From: Woeseiaceae bacterium
Lineage (GTDB): Bacteria > Pseudomonadota > Gammaproteobacteria > Steroidobacterales > Woeseiaceae
NCBI GenBank assembly: GCA_030065915.1
Contig: JASJCQ010000015.1
Span: 124,001-188,000 of the forward strand
Reading direction: 5' to 3'
Length of the DNA stretch: 64,000 nt
Shown here: piece by piece, positions 46,740 to 55,036 of the stretch
Layout of the letters: every line of letters starts with the position of its first letter
How positions within the stretch are numbered: the stretch's first letter is position 1
Notes under the pieces: model-generated
The model's input: the letters and a program-made list of their open reading frames with translations, nothing else
What the model was told of the DNA's origin: nothing
The model's database searches: none
Position numbers and translations under genes: made by a program

Positions 46740-47420
46740 TCAGCGGTCGGCAGGCCGAACCAGGAATGTATTGACGGTAAGGCGCCCGGTCGCCGGGTCG
46801 GACGATAGCGCGACATCGTTGTGAATATCGGCCGAGTGCAGGTTCATGCCACGGTAGATGACCAGTCGATTAAACCGGGCCTCGCAGTGATCGATCTTCT
46901 CAAAGAATTCGGTGCTTTCGCCGATGTAACGGGGTTGCGGAACGCCACTGTCCCTGATCTCCGCTTCCAGTGTGTCCTTGAACGTCGCGAAGCGATCCGT
47001 CGTCACGGTCTCGAAACCGGTCGAACGATGCCGGTAGAACGACGTGCCGCCCATGTCTGGTCCGCACAGGTAGTGCAGAACCGCGAGCTTGTCAGGGTCC
47101 ACACCGTCGTAGTGCGGGAACAGCTGAATCGGCATCAGCTCTTCGGGAGGGGTTGTCGCGATCGAATACATGCCCTCTTCGTAAGCAGGCGCGGACGGAT
47201 AAGCAAAGACTTTCGTAAAGACGGCTGCCAGGCTCTGCAGCACGAAGCCCGCGTACCAGTCCGGTACCGTTGCACGTATGCCCGGGTAGTAAGGCCCGAT
47301 CTGAGAATACTCGCGCGCCGCGGCATCCTTCAGCAACCTGTCCGGTTCCGGGAAGAAGTCATCGATGATGACAATCGGCTGCTGCTCTTCGCCTTTTAAC
47401 CTGACACTGACTTTTGGCAT
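46740..47420 (-). CDS. DUF6445 family protein, 2-oxoglutarate-oxygenase-like
   Basis: A 226-residue cytoplasmic protein, taken from the ATG at 47420; a GTG at 47441 would add 7 residues. I recognise the DUF6445 pattern (IVIIDDFFPEPDRLL, then PIQLFPHYDGVDPDKLAVLHYLC). The residues His103 and Asp105 (FPHYD), His195 (GMNLHSADIH) and Arg213 (TGRLTVNTFLV) are spaced as in the HxD...H...R metal and 2-oxoglutarate site of Fe(II) dioxygenases of the prolyl-hydroxylase type. DUF6445 genes often accompany tryptophan-halogenase genes in TonB-receptor loci, as they do at a distance here. The substrate is unknown. Confidence 0.75.
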   Translation of the reverse strand: MPKVSVRLKGEEQQPIVIIDDFFPEPDRLLKDAAAREYSQIGPYYPGIRATVPDWYAGFVLQSLAAVFTKVFAYPSAPAYEEGMYSIATTPPEELMPIQLFPHYDGVDPDKLAVLHYLCGPDMGGTSFYRHRSTGFETVTTDRFATFKDTLEAEIRDSGVPQPRYIGESTEFFEKIDHCEARFNRLVIYRGMNLHSADIHNDVALSSDPATGRLTVNTFLVRPADR

Positions 47421-47563
47421 TCGATAATGGCCGCGATTCACGTGGTTTCAGCATCGCATAAAGTCTGAGCGGGCGAAAAGCCTGCTTGCATTGCTTTGGA
47501 TATCGAAGCACCGGGCAGACCGTTCACTCTGCGACGCAGGCAGCTGGGCAGCACGCGCTTTTC

Positions 47564-47572
47564 TGATACTAT
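47564..47572 (+). promoter_or_regulatory. Candidate extended -10 promoter of the yidC-like operon
   Basis: TGATACTAT matches an extended sigma-70 -10 element (TGnTAnnaT). It lies 126 bp upstream of the chosen start of the YidC-like gene, in the 277-bp gap after the DUF6445 gene. No good -35 box is seen at 17 bp. Confidence 0.3.
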
Positions 47573-47697
47573 CCGGCGGCATTCAGGGAGCGCGTGACGA
47601 TGCCAGGCCTCACTCAGGAGTTACAAGCAGAACGCGATTCCCGTTCAGCGGCAGCGGTTCCTCCAGCACGCCGCGCGTCTCCGGCGGCGGTACGCTG

Positions 47698-48945
47698 ATG
47701 CCTTCAATCCGGCTTGGCTGCATAGCCGCACTCCTGCTGCCGATCCTGCTCTGGACACAGCCAGTATTGGCCGAGGACGAGAGCCCGTCCGCGTGCGATC
47801 TGTTCAGCAGTGCATCGCCGTTTGACCTCGAGTCACTTGGCGAGCGTCTTGCCGCCAGCGCAGTTGGATGTGACCAGAACCGCCTGGTGCTCGACTTCGG
47901 TATCGCCGAAGCTGACTCCATGCTCCCGCTTGCCGAGGCGGAGCGATACGTAAAGGACGAGTTCGATTTTTACGGTTTAGCCGGCTTTTACTCGATCACA
48001 CGACTCTCCATCGTCAATGCTGATGGAATAAGCCGTGTTGAGGAACACGTCGAGCTTTCCGGACGGGACTGGCTGTCGGTGATGGGCCGGTTCACGACGA
48101 TCGGATTGAACGCGCCTGGCGCGACGGTCGAGATCGATGAGTCCGGCGCCCGCCTTCGCTGGCAGCGAGGCAGCCCGGTCCGGCTGACGGCGGTTGTCGG
48201 TAGCAAGACGAACCTTGCAGATATCGATCCCGTCTTTGCAAAGACGCGCTACTCACATTTATGGGACTGGCTGGGCGCGCTGTCGCTCGCGGTAGAAGCC
48301 TCGCTTGAGTTTCTGCATTCGTCCCTGGGCATGAGCTGGGGCTGGGTGATCGTGATCTTCTCCGTGCTGGTCAAGATTCTGCTGCTGCCCGTGTCGTTCA
48401 TGACCGTCCGTTTTCAGCGATCTGTTAGCCAGCACCAAACGCAGCTCGAGCCGATCCTCAGGGAGATCAAGGAGAACTACGACGGCGAAGAGGCGCACAA
48501 CCGGATTATGGCGGCGCACAAGGACCTCGGGATATCGCCCTTCTTCACGTTGAAGCCGTTGCTGGGCTCGTTCATCCAGGTACCGATCCTGGTCGCTATC
48601 TTCAATGCACTGGGCGAGATGCCCCAGCTTGCCGGTGATTCCTTCCTCTGGATCGGGGATCTGGCCTATCCGGATACGATCGGCCAGCTGCCCTTCGCTA
48701 TTCCGCTGCTCGGTAACACGGTAAGCCTGCTGCCGTTCGTTATGACCGTCGTCACGGTCGCATCGACGTTGCACTACAGAAACCGTCACGCCCCCGCAAG
48801 CGCCGTTCAAGCCCAGAAAAAGCAGCTCTACCTGATGGCCGCCGCGTTCTTTGTCCTGTTCTATCCGTTTCCCGCGGGGATGTTGTTGTACTGGACCATG
48901 GCCAATATCCTGCAGTGGGCGCAGCAGCAACTCATCAAGGTCTGA
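47698..48945 (+). CDS. YidC/Oxa1-family insertase, short paralogue
   Basis: A 415-residue membrane protein. I start at the ATG at 47698 (MPSIRLGCIAALLLPILL...), which gives a clean signal peptide ending VLAEDE; the longer frame adds 69 low-quality residues. Residues 27-200 form a periplasmic domain much smaller than, and unlike, the P1 domain of gammaproteobacterial YidC (about 540 residues). The conserved insertase core follows: VIFSVLVKILLLPVSFMTVRFQRS, with a Lys where YidC has its groove Arg, then LGISPFFTLKPLLGSFIQVPILVAIFNAL, and C-terminal segments ending YPFPAGMLLYWTMANILQWAQQQ. It is probably a specialised second copy. It is followed 9 bp later by the formyltransferase-like gene and so is the first gene of the operon. 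Confidence 0.85.
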   Translation: MPSIRLGCIAALLLPILLWTQPVLAEDESPSACDLFSSASPFDLESLGERLAASAVGCDQNRLVLDFGIAEADSMLPLAEAERYVKDEFDFYGLAGFYSITRLSIVNADGISRVEEHVELSGRDWLSVMGRFTTIGLNAPGATVEIDESGARLRWQRGSPVRLTAVVGSKTNLADIDPVFAKTRYSHLWDWLGALSLAVEASLEFLHSSLGMSWGWVIVIFSVLVKILLLPVSFMTVRFQRSVSQHQTQLEPILREIKENYDGEEAHNRIMAAHKDLGISPFFTLKPLLGSFIQVPILVAIFNALGEMPQLAGDSFLWIGDLAYPDTIGQLPFAIPLLGNTVSLLPFVMTVVTVASTLHYRNRHAPASAVQAQKKQLYLMAAAFFVLFYPFPAGMLLYWTMANILQWAQQQLIKV

Positions 48946-48954
48946 CACCCAACC

Positions 48955-50319
48955 ATGAGCAATCTTGTTGAACAAGCTATCCTGGAGCAGCGGCAGCAAA
49001 TTTCCCCTGTCGAGAAGCAGTATTCGGATATCGACGTGGTGTTCGAATTGCATCGGCTGCTGCACGCGGAGTCGCTGTCCGAAGAGGACGACGATTTTCT
49101 CGACCAGGCCATGCGGCGAATCGATATCGCGAATCGGCTGTTTCCGCATTACACCAACGACTGGCAGAAGCAGCCCGGTGACCCGATCGGCGATCCATGG
49201 CTGTGCGTGCTTGCCCTTCTCGCCTACCGACGCGTTTGCACACAGAGAGACGCCGGCGCGAATGACGCCAGCCTGCTGAAGCCGCTGAACTTCCTGCTCA
49301 AGTGCATGGACCTGACCGATAGCGAGCACTTTGCCGAGTCGAGCCCGCTTCGGCAGGAAATCCATTCGCATCTGGATACAGCACCTGCGGCAGGCGCGCT
49401 CGAAATTTTCCGGCCTCGAGCGGGCGACCGGGCGGGCGCTGCGAAGCCGCGGGAAATCGACCTGGCCGTCCTGTTTTACGAGGGCCCGATCGCGCGAGCG
49501 TACCTTGAAACGCTGAAGTCCATGGGACTGAAGCCGACACGCATCATCAACCTCATCGCGTCCCGGGACATCGCGACGAAGAAACCGGTTGGACGCTGGA
49601 TGCCGGGTGCCATGCGCCGACCCTATGCTGCGAGTATTCAGCAACGAAAGATCCACTATTGGCCCGATCAAATTCGCCGCAGCAGCCCCGGGCTTTTCTC
49701 TGCGATCAGTGACTGGGTCAGTTCGAATCTCGGGTTTGAGCGGTCGACACTCGAAGGCGCGTTGCAGATGACTCCGTTGACGACCTACAGCGATCGCGTC
49801 GACGAGCGACTGGTCACCGGCCTGAATGATCCCGAACTGTCCGAGTCCCTGGCCGCCATGCCGGACACGGCAATGCTGTTTACGGGCGGCGGCATCGTCC
49901 CGAAGTCCATTCTGGACATTCCGTCGATTCGCCTGTTGCATGTGCACCCGGGCTTCCTGCCGGACATTCGAGGCGCCGACTGTATGCTGTGGTCCGTGCT
50001 TTTGACGGGAGCGGCTTCCGCCAGCAGCTTCTACCTCGCGCCCGGGATCGATACCGGCGACATCGTCATGGCCAAGTGGTTGCCGGCGCCCCGGTTTGCT
50101 GCCGATTGGGCAAACAGTCCCACCAAAACGCTGTATCGTGCCGTCTGCTCCTGGTATGACCCCTGGTTGCGAGCCTCAGTGCTGCGCGAAACGCTCGCTG
50201 CCCACGACCACTACTTTTCGATGCCATCCATCGAGCAAAATGAGACCTCAGGCACACAGTTCCATTTCATGCACGATAAAATGCGGCAATCAGCGCTTAA
50301 ATCACTGTTTCGGCAGTAA
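48955..50319 (+). CDS. Formyltransferase-fold protein with an extra N-terminal domain
   Basis: A 454-residue protein. Residues 1-160 are a helical N-terminal region without recognised homology. Residues 165-420 resemble the formyltransferase fold (PF00551): a central LLHVHPGFLPDIRGADCMLW motif, then SSFYLAPGIDTGDIVMAKWLPAP. The catalytic His331 and Asp366 are in place, but the Asn two residues before the His in formyltransferases (iNxHPSLLP) is His329 here. Activity with formyl-tetrahydrofolate is therefore open. It could modify a sugar amine or another amine during glycan assembly. It sits 9 bp after the YidC-like gene, and the small membrane-protein gene follows after 37 bp. Confidence 0.72.
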   Translation: MSNLVEQAILEQRQQISPVEKQYSDIDVVFELHRLLHAESLSEEDDDFLDQAMRRIDIANRLFPHYTNDWQKQPGDPIGDPWLCVLALLAYRRVCTQRDAGANDASLLKPLNFLLKCMDLTDSEHFAESSPLRQEIHSHLDTAPAAGALEIFRPRAGDRAGAAKPREIDLAVLFYEGPIARAYLETLKSMGLKPTRIINLIASRDIATKKPVGRWMPGAMRRPYAASIQQRKIHYWPDQIRRSSPGLFSAISDWVSSNLGFERSTLEGALQMTPLTTYSDRVDERLVTGLNDPELSESLAAMPDTAMLFTGGGIVPKSILDIPSIRLLHVHPGFLPDIRGADCMLWSVLLTGAASASSFYLAPGIDTGDIVMAKWLPAPRFAADWANSPTKTLYRAVCSWYDPWLRASVLRETLAAHDHYFSMPSIEQNETSGTQFHFMHDKMRQSALKSLFRQ

Positions 50320-50356
50320 GTAGCGAGCGTGAGAGAATCTGGACGAAGGAGCCGCA

Positions 50357-50590
50357 ATGAACAAGTTCATAGCAACGCTGGGTATCACCCTGTTGACGCT
50401 GTCGCCGCCAGCGATGGCGTATATCGATCCGGGCTCGGGCAGTGCCATCATGTCAGCGATTGTTGGATTCTTCGTGGCCATCGCAATGGTCATCAAGACC
50501 TATTGGTACAAGTTCAAGTCACTGTTTTCATCGTCATCGAAAGCGGACATCGAAGAACAAGCCGAGGACGGGCACGGCGAACAGTCCTGA
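50357..50590 (+). CDS. Small AYIDPGSGS-type membrane protein
   Basis: A 77-residue protein with AAGGAG upstream of the ATG. A signal sequence (MNKFIATLGITLLTLSPPAMA) is followed directly by AYIDPGSGSAIMSAIVGFFV, one membrane segment and a basic then acidic cytoplasmic-looking tail. The YIDPGSGS start of the mature part recurs in small proteins next to envelope-polysaccharide genes of many bacteria; I know of no function. Its place between the YidC-like insertase gene and the kinase gene makes it a natural candidate client of that insertase. Confidence 0.75.
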   Translation: MNKFIATLGITLLTLSPPAMAYIDPGSGSAIMSAIVGFFVAIAMVIKTYWYKFKSLFSSSSKADIEEQAEDGHGEQS

Positions 50591-50624
50591 TATGTAGCGC
50601 GGCGCCTGACTGACGGAGAGCGAC

Positions 50625-53600
50625 TTGAAGCAGCCCGCCAATGACGTCTTCTTCTTAGGCGCCGGCAAACCTGCACGGGGCCGAACGCCCGCTGCCCTGA
50701 AACGGGTCGCCCTCGATACACGGGCGCTCGACTGGCAGATCCAGAGTATCGACGCGACGGAAGGTACACGGCTCACCTTTATCGGCGGCTACCAGGTCGA
50801 TGAGGTCATTCGCAACTACCCGCAGCTGAACTACGCGGTGGTTGCGGACTGGCAGGGACATTCGGCCCTGCATTCACTGTTCAAGGCGCCACTTCGAAAA
50901 GTCCCGACAACCATCCTGTATGCCGACACGATTTTCAGAAAGAATGTCATCCAAAGTGTCGTCGAGGGCGATGCGGACGTCGTTTACGGTGTCGATTATC
51001 ACTGGCGGACACGTTATCGATCACGCAGCAGTCGCGACATCGACATCGCTGAGGTCCTGAAGCTCGACAACGAAGACGGCGGCCAGACCATGGTCGAGTT
51101 CACCGGGCTGATGCACTTCCAACCGCATGTCGTCGAGTACCTGATCTCGCTCGACAATGCGACGATCGGCAAGTCGTTGCCCGACTTGCTGCAACATCTC
51201 GAGGCCTCCGGCTTCAACACCCAATCCGTTGATGTCAAAGACGGCTGGGCCGAATTCAATTCACCGGACGACATCGCGCACTTTGTCCTCGGCAGCAAGG
51301 CCGAGACGCTGGAGCGCCTGGCGCCAGTCGTCACCCGGAGTCACATCGGCGACCAGGTGACCTTCACCGAATCCGATTGGCGGTCGTCTCGCGACGGACT
51401 CCTTCAGCGAATTCAAAAACGCTTTGCGGGTAAACGACTCATCGTCCGAAGCAGCGCAAAAGCAGAAGACAACTGGGACTCCGCCAACGCGGGCGGCTTC
51501 GATTCGCTGCTCGGCGTCGACAGCTCGCGTCACGAGGATGTGGTCCGGGCCGTGGATGCCGTCATCGAGTCCTATGGCGAAGATCGCGAACCGGAGCACG
51601 ACCAGGTGCTCGTGCAGGAGTGTATCGAGAACGTGTCGTGCTCGGGCGTCGTGTTTACCTGCGGCCTCGAGACAGGATCGCCCTACTATCGCGTCAATTT
51701 CGACGACTCGAGCCAGTCGACGGAATCGGTGACGTCGGGCGACGGCGGAGACCTTCGCACGATCCTGGTCTTCAGGGATGCGCCGCAGGACATCGAACTG
51801 GCAGACCCGGTGATCGCACCGGTGCTCGACGCGATACGCGAACTGGAACAGATCCTGGGCTACGGGAAACTCGACATCGAGTTCGCGATTGACAGTGAGT
51901 CCACGGTGCACATCTTCCAGGTGCGGCCGATATCGGTGGACCATAGCGACTACGATTATTCGAGAACGCAGATCGCAGAGCGCCTGGAGAGTGCGAAGGC
52001 CAGGTTCCTGGCGCTGCAGAAGCCATCGCCGTTCGTGCTTGGAAAAAAGGCCATCTTCGGCAATATGCCGGACTGGAACCCGGCCGAGATTATTGGAACA
52101 CGACCGCGCCCACTGGCATTGAGTCTGTACCGCGAGTTGATTACCGATGAAGTCTGGGCGCGGCAACGCGCCGGGTACGGATATCGCGATGTGCGGCCAC
52201 AACCGCTCATTACCGCTTTTTGCGGACAGCCCTACGTCGACATCAGGGCCAGCATCAACTCCTTCATACCTGCGGCCCTTCCGGACAAGTTGGCCGCTCG
52301 ACTGGTGGATGCCTATCTCGGCATCCTGCTAAACAATCCTGCAAGGCACGACAAGCTGGAGTTCGAGGTCGCGTTTACGAGCTGGACGCCGGACTTCGCA
52401 CAGCTCGCCACCGAACGCCTCGGTCCGGCCGGAATAGTCGCAGCGGAAGTCGCCGAGTTGGAGGAGGCCCTCAAGTCGATCACTTGCGACGCCCTGATCA
52501 GGTTGTCGAGCGACATCGGCTCAGTTGAGGTATTGGCGACCCGCCGTGAGTCGATACTGGCCGCAAAACTCGATCCGGTCGACCGGGCCCTGACCTTGAT
52601 CGAGGATTGCAGGGAGTACGGCACGCTGGCGTTCGCTCACGCGGCGCGAGCCGGCTTTGTTGCGACGAGTTTCCTGAAGAGCTTCAGCCGTCTCGGGATC
52701 CTGACCGACGAACAGGTGAACGACTTCATGCGGAGCATTGGCACGGTGACTCGCGATTTCTCCGAGCTCAAGGCGTCATTGCAACGTGGCGAAACTTCAA
52801 TCGATGAGTTGCAGAAACGCTTTGGGCATCTTCGGCCCGGCACCTACGACGCGACGGCGAAGGCGTATTGGGAAGAGCCGGAGGTCTACCTGACCGACGC
52901 TAGTCATGACGAGTCCGATCACGGCACGACACCATTTACCTGGCCGGAGTCGGCGCTCGAGGCGATCGACGGGATATTGGAGAATCTGGGCTCAGCGCTG
53001 GACGGTAGCCAGTTTATTGCATGGCTCGCGGACGCCATCAAGGCGCGAGAGTCGGTCAAGTTTGCGTTCACGCGAAACCTGAGCCTCGCTCTCGATGCGC
53101 TGATTGACTGGGGCGAGCACGCGGGAGTCGCTCGCGAGCAGCTCGTCTACCTCGAGTACGGCGACTTCAAGAACCATCGCATCGACGCCCTCACGGTCGA
53201 CGACATGAAGAACCTGCTGACGCCCCGTGAGGCGCGCATCGCGACCGGCGAACTCATCGAATTGCCGCAGCTCATTACATCCGAGCAGCAGTTCTACTGT
53301 TTCGAACGATTTGCGTCCCAGCCTAACTTCGTTACGCTTGGCCGCGTCGAGGCCGAGGCGCACGCGTGGCGATCCAACGATGCGGAGGAACTGGATGGCA
53401 AGATCGTGTTGATCCCGCAGGCAGACCCCGGGTACGACTGGCTGTTTGGCCGCGGCATCGTCGGGTTGATCACCTGTTACGGCGGCGCCAACTCGCACAT
53501 GGCGATCCGGGCGGCTGAACTCGGCATGCCGGCGGCGATCGGCGTCGGCGAGCAGCTGTACGAGAAACTGTCGTCTCTGAGGCGGCTCCGTCTCGACTGC

Positions 53601-53627
53601 AAGAATCACCAGGTTGGACCGCCATGA
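50625..53627 (+). CDS. Glutamine-kinase-like PEP-synthase-family enzyme with N-terminal nucleotidyltransferase-like domain
   Basis: A 1000-residue cytoplasmic protein with a TTG start (GGAGAG 5 bp upstream). Residues 1-240 resemble a nucleotidyltransferase: FFLGAGKPARGR is a relic of the LAAGxGxR loop, and ILYADTIF stands at the metal-binding position. Residues 250-440 are an ATP-grasp domain of the PEP-synthase type (Arg275 in IVRSSAKAEDNWDSANAGGF, then IFQVRP with Arg434). A long helical middle region follows. The C-terminus is a phosphohistidine swivel domain with His958 in TCYGGANSHMAIRAAELGMPAAIG. This kinase plus swivel layout is that of Cj1418, the L-glutamine kinase of Campylobacter jejuni phosphoramidate synthesis. 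The next two genes match its partners. Glutamine as substrate is inferred. Confidence 0.82.
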   Translation: MKQPANDVFFLGAGKPARGRTPAALKRVALDTRALDWQIQSIDATEGTRLTFIGGYQVDEVIRNYPQLNYAVVADWQGHSALHSLFKAPLRKVPTTILYADTIFRKNVIQSVVEGDADVVYGVDYHWRTRYRSRSSRDIDIAEVLKLDNEDGGQTMVEFTGLMHFQPHVVEYLISLDNATIGKSLPDLLQHLEASGFNTQSVDVKDGWAEFNSPDDIAHFVLGSKAETLERLAPVVTRSHIGDQVTFTESDWRSSRDGLLQRIQKRFAGKRLIVRSSAKAEDNWDSANAGGFDSLLGVDSSRHEDVVRAVDAVIESYGEDREPEHDQVLVQECIENVSCSGVVFTCGLETGSPYYRVNFDDSSQSTESVTSGDGGDLRTILVFRDAPQDIELADPVIAPVLDAIRELEQILGYGKLDIEFAIDSESTVHIFQVRPISVDHSDYDYSRTQIAERLESAKARFLALQKPSPFVLGKKAIFGNMPDWNPAEIIGTRPRPLALSLYRELITDEVWARQRAGYGYRDVRPQPLITAFCGQPYVDIRASINSFIPAALPDKLAARLVDAYLGILLNNPARHDKLEFEVAFTSWTPDFAQLATERLGPAGIVAAEVAELEEALKSITCDALIRLSSDIGSVEVLATRRESILAAKLDPVDRALTLIEDCREYGTLAFAHAARAGFVATSFLKSFSRLGILTDEQVNDFMRSIGTVTRDFSELKASLQRGETSIDELQKRFGHLRPGTYDATAKAYWEEPEVYLTDASHDESDHGTTPFTWPESALEAIDGILENLGSALDGSQFIAWLADAIKARESVKFAFTRNLSLALDALIDWGEHAGVAREQLVYLEYGDFKNHRIDALTVDDMKNLLTPREARIATGELIELPQLITSEQQFYCFERFASQPNFVTLGRVEAEAHAWRSNDAEELDGKIVLIPQADPGYDWLFGRGIVGLITCYGGANSHMAIRAAELGMPAAIGVGEQLYEKLSSLRRLRLDCKNHQVGPP

Positions 53628-54259
53628 GCGGTCGCCTCGGAATTACACAGCGAGTCGACGTGGTGGACGCCTACGGCGAACGACGCGACTGTCTTGACCA
53701 GCGCTGGGCCGAGCTGGCGGCGTCGATCGGTATGACAATCGCTCCACTATCGAATATCCCGCCAGAACGGGCGGCCGAGTTGCTCGATGGACTGGACTTG
53801 GCGGCGCTGATTCTCAGCGGCGGCAATTCGTTGAGCGCGGCGGACCCGGACGCCCCGGACTGTGCACCGGAAAGAGACGCCTTTGAAGCAGCGGCCATAC
53901 AGTGGGCCCTGCAGCATGACGTCCCCGTGCTGGGCGTCTGTCGCGGCATGCAGATGCTGAACGTATGGTTTGGCGGGTCGCTTGAGAAGATCGACGGCCA
54001 CGCCGGCACTCACCACGCGGTCTCAGCGACCGGGGCGTCGCCGCTTCCGACGAGCCGAACCGTCAACAGCTACCACAATTGGGGAATATCGATCGAAACA
54101 CTGGCAGAAAACCTGGATGTGCTCGCACAACATGAAGACGGCAGCATAGAGGCCTTTCGGCACCGCACTCACCGTGTAGACGGCATCATGTGGCACCCCG
54201 AGCGCGAGACACCGTTCAACGATGAGGATCTTGAGTTTCTGAGGTCGTTTGTCGCATGA
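53624..54259 (+). CDS. Class I glutamine-amidotransferase-type hydrolase, Cj1417-like
   Basis: A 211-residue protein of the peptidase C26 / GATase1 fold. The catalytic triad is complete: Cys106 in VLGVCRGMQMLN, then His191 and Glu193 in IMWHPERE. The start GITQRVDVVDAYGERRDCLDQRW, a motif I associate with the Cj1417 group, distinguishes it from PuuD-type gamma-Glu-GABA hydrolases. Cj1417 removes glutamate from gamma-glutamyl-CDP-amidate to give cytidine diphosphoramidate. It overlaps the kinase gene and the nucleotidyltransferase gene by 4 bp each, so the three are translationally coupled. Confidence 0.83.
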   Translation: MSGRLGITQRVDVVDAYGERRDCLDQRWAELAASIGMTIAPLSNIPPERAAELLDGLDLAALILSGGNSLSAADPDAPDCAPERDAFEAAAIQWALQHDVPVLGVCRGMQMLNVWFGGSLEKIDGHAGTHHAVSATGASPLPTSRTVNSYHNWGISIETLAENLDVLAQHEDGSIEAFRHRTHRVDGIMWHPERETPFNDEDLEFLRSFVA

Positions 54260-55035
54260 CTCGTGCACTCATCCTCGCGGCCGGCGAAGGCCAGAGACTG
54301 CGTCCGCTGACCAACGAGCGACCGAAATGCCTCGTTCCCCTGTTGGGCAAGCCCATGTTGCTGAGGCAATTGGACGTCATGAAACGTTGCGGCGTTTCCG
54401 AGATCGAGGTGATTACCGGGTTCTGCGCCGGGAAGATCGAGGAGCTGGGCCTGTCCTGCAGCCATAATGCGGACTATGCGCAGACCAACATGGTGACGAC
54501 GCTGTTCTCGGCACGCCAGTTCATCGACCGAGAGGGTGACCTGCTCATCGCCTATGGCGACATCGTGTATGAGCAGGAGGTCCTGCAAGCGATACTGGAT
54601 TGCGACGACGATGTCTGCGTCGTTGTCGACCAGAAATGGCGCAAAGCCTGGGAATTGCGTTTCGACGATCCGTTGTCCGATGCAGAGACGATGCTGATTG
54701 ACGCCGACGGGTACATCACGGAGCTGGGCAAGAAACCCGAGAGCTACGCGCAGATCCAGGGGCAATACATTGGCCTCATCAAGATCAGCGGCGACAGGAT
54801 TCGCGCTCTGATCGACTTCTACGACTCGATGGACCGTTCGGCCCTTTTCGACGGCAAGGACTTCGCAAACATGTACATGACCAGCTTCCTCCAGGCGCTC
54901 ATCGATGCCGAATGGAAGGTCCGCGCGGTGCCGATTGATGGCGGATGGCTTGAAGTCGATTCCGTGGACGACCTGCAGATGTACGAACGACTGCATGCCA
55001 GCGGCCAGTTAGCGGACGTCTGCACACTCGACTGA
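54256..55035 (+). CDS. Nucleotidyltransferase, Cj1416-like (CTP:phosphoglutamine type)
   Basis: A 259-residue sugar-nucleotidyltransferase-fold protein. The NTP loop is LAAGEGQRLRPLTNERPKCLVPLLGKP (residues 7-33) with Lys24, and the metal-binding Asp is in LLIAYGDIVYE. The family alone would allow several CTP- or NTP-using activities. Its coupling to the kinase and the Cj1417-like hydrolase points to Cj1416, which condenses phosphoglutamine with CTP to gamma-glutamyl-CDP-amidate. The following gene begins one base after its stop codon. Confidence 0.83.
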   Translation: MTRALILAAGEGQRLRPLTNERPKCLVPLLGKPMLLRQLDVMKRCGVSEIEVITGFCAGKIEELGLSCSHNADYAQTNMVTTLFSARQFIDREGDLLIAYGDIVYEQEVLQAILDCDDDVCVVVDQKWRKAWELRFDDPLSDAETMLIDADGYITELGKKPESYAQIQGQYIGLIKISGDRIRALIDFYDSMDRSALFDGKDFANMYMTSFLQALIDAEWKVRAVPIDGGWLEVDSVDDLQMYERLHASGQLADVCTLD

Positions 55036-55036
55036 G

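Noticed and set aside
48259-49947. 562-codon open frame on the minus strand
   Set aside because: It runs antisense across the YidC-like and formyltransferase-like genes and their junction; the product is Arg/Gln/Asp-rich and matches no family.
53624-54259. PuuD-type gamma-Glu-GABA hydrolase for putrescine breakdown
   Set aside because: The gene is coupled to a kinase and a nucleotidyltransferase, not to putrescine genes, and the N-terminal GITQRV...YGERRD pattern fits the Cj1417 group better. A profile search would decide.
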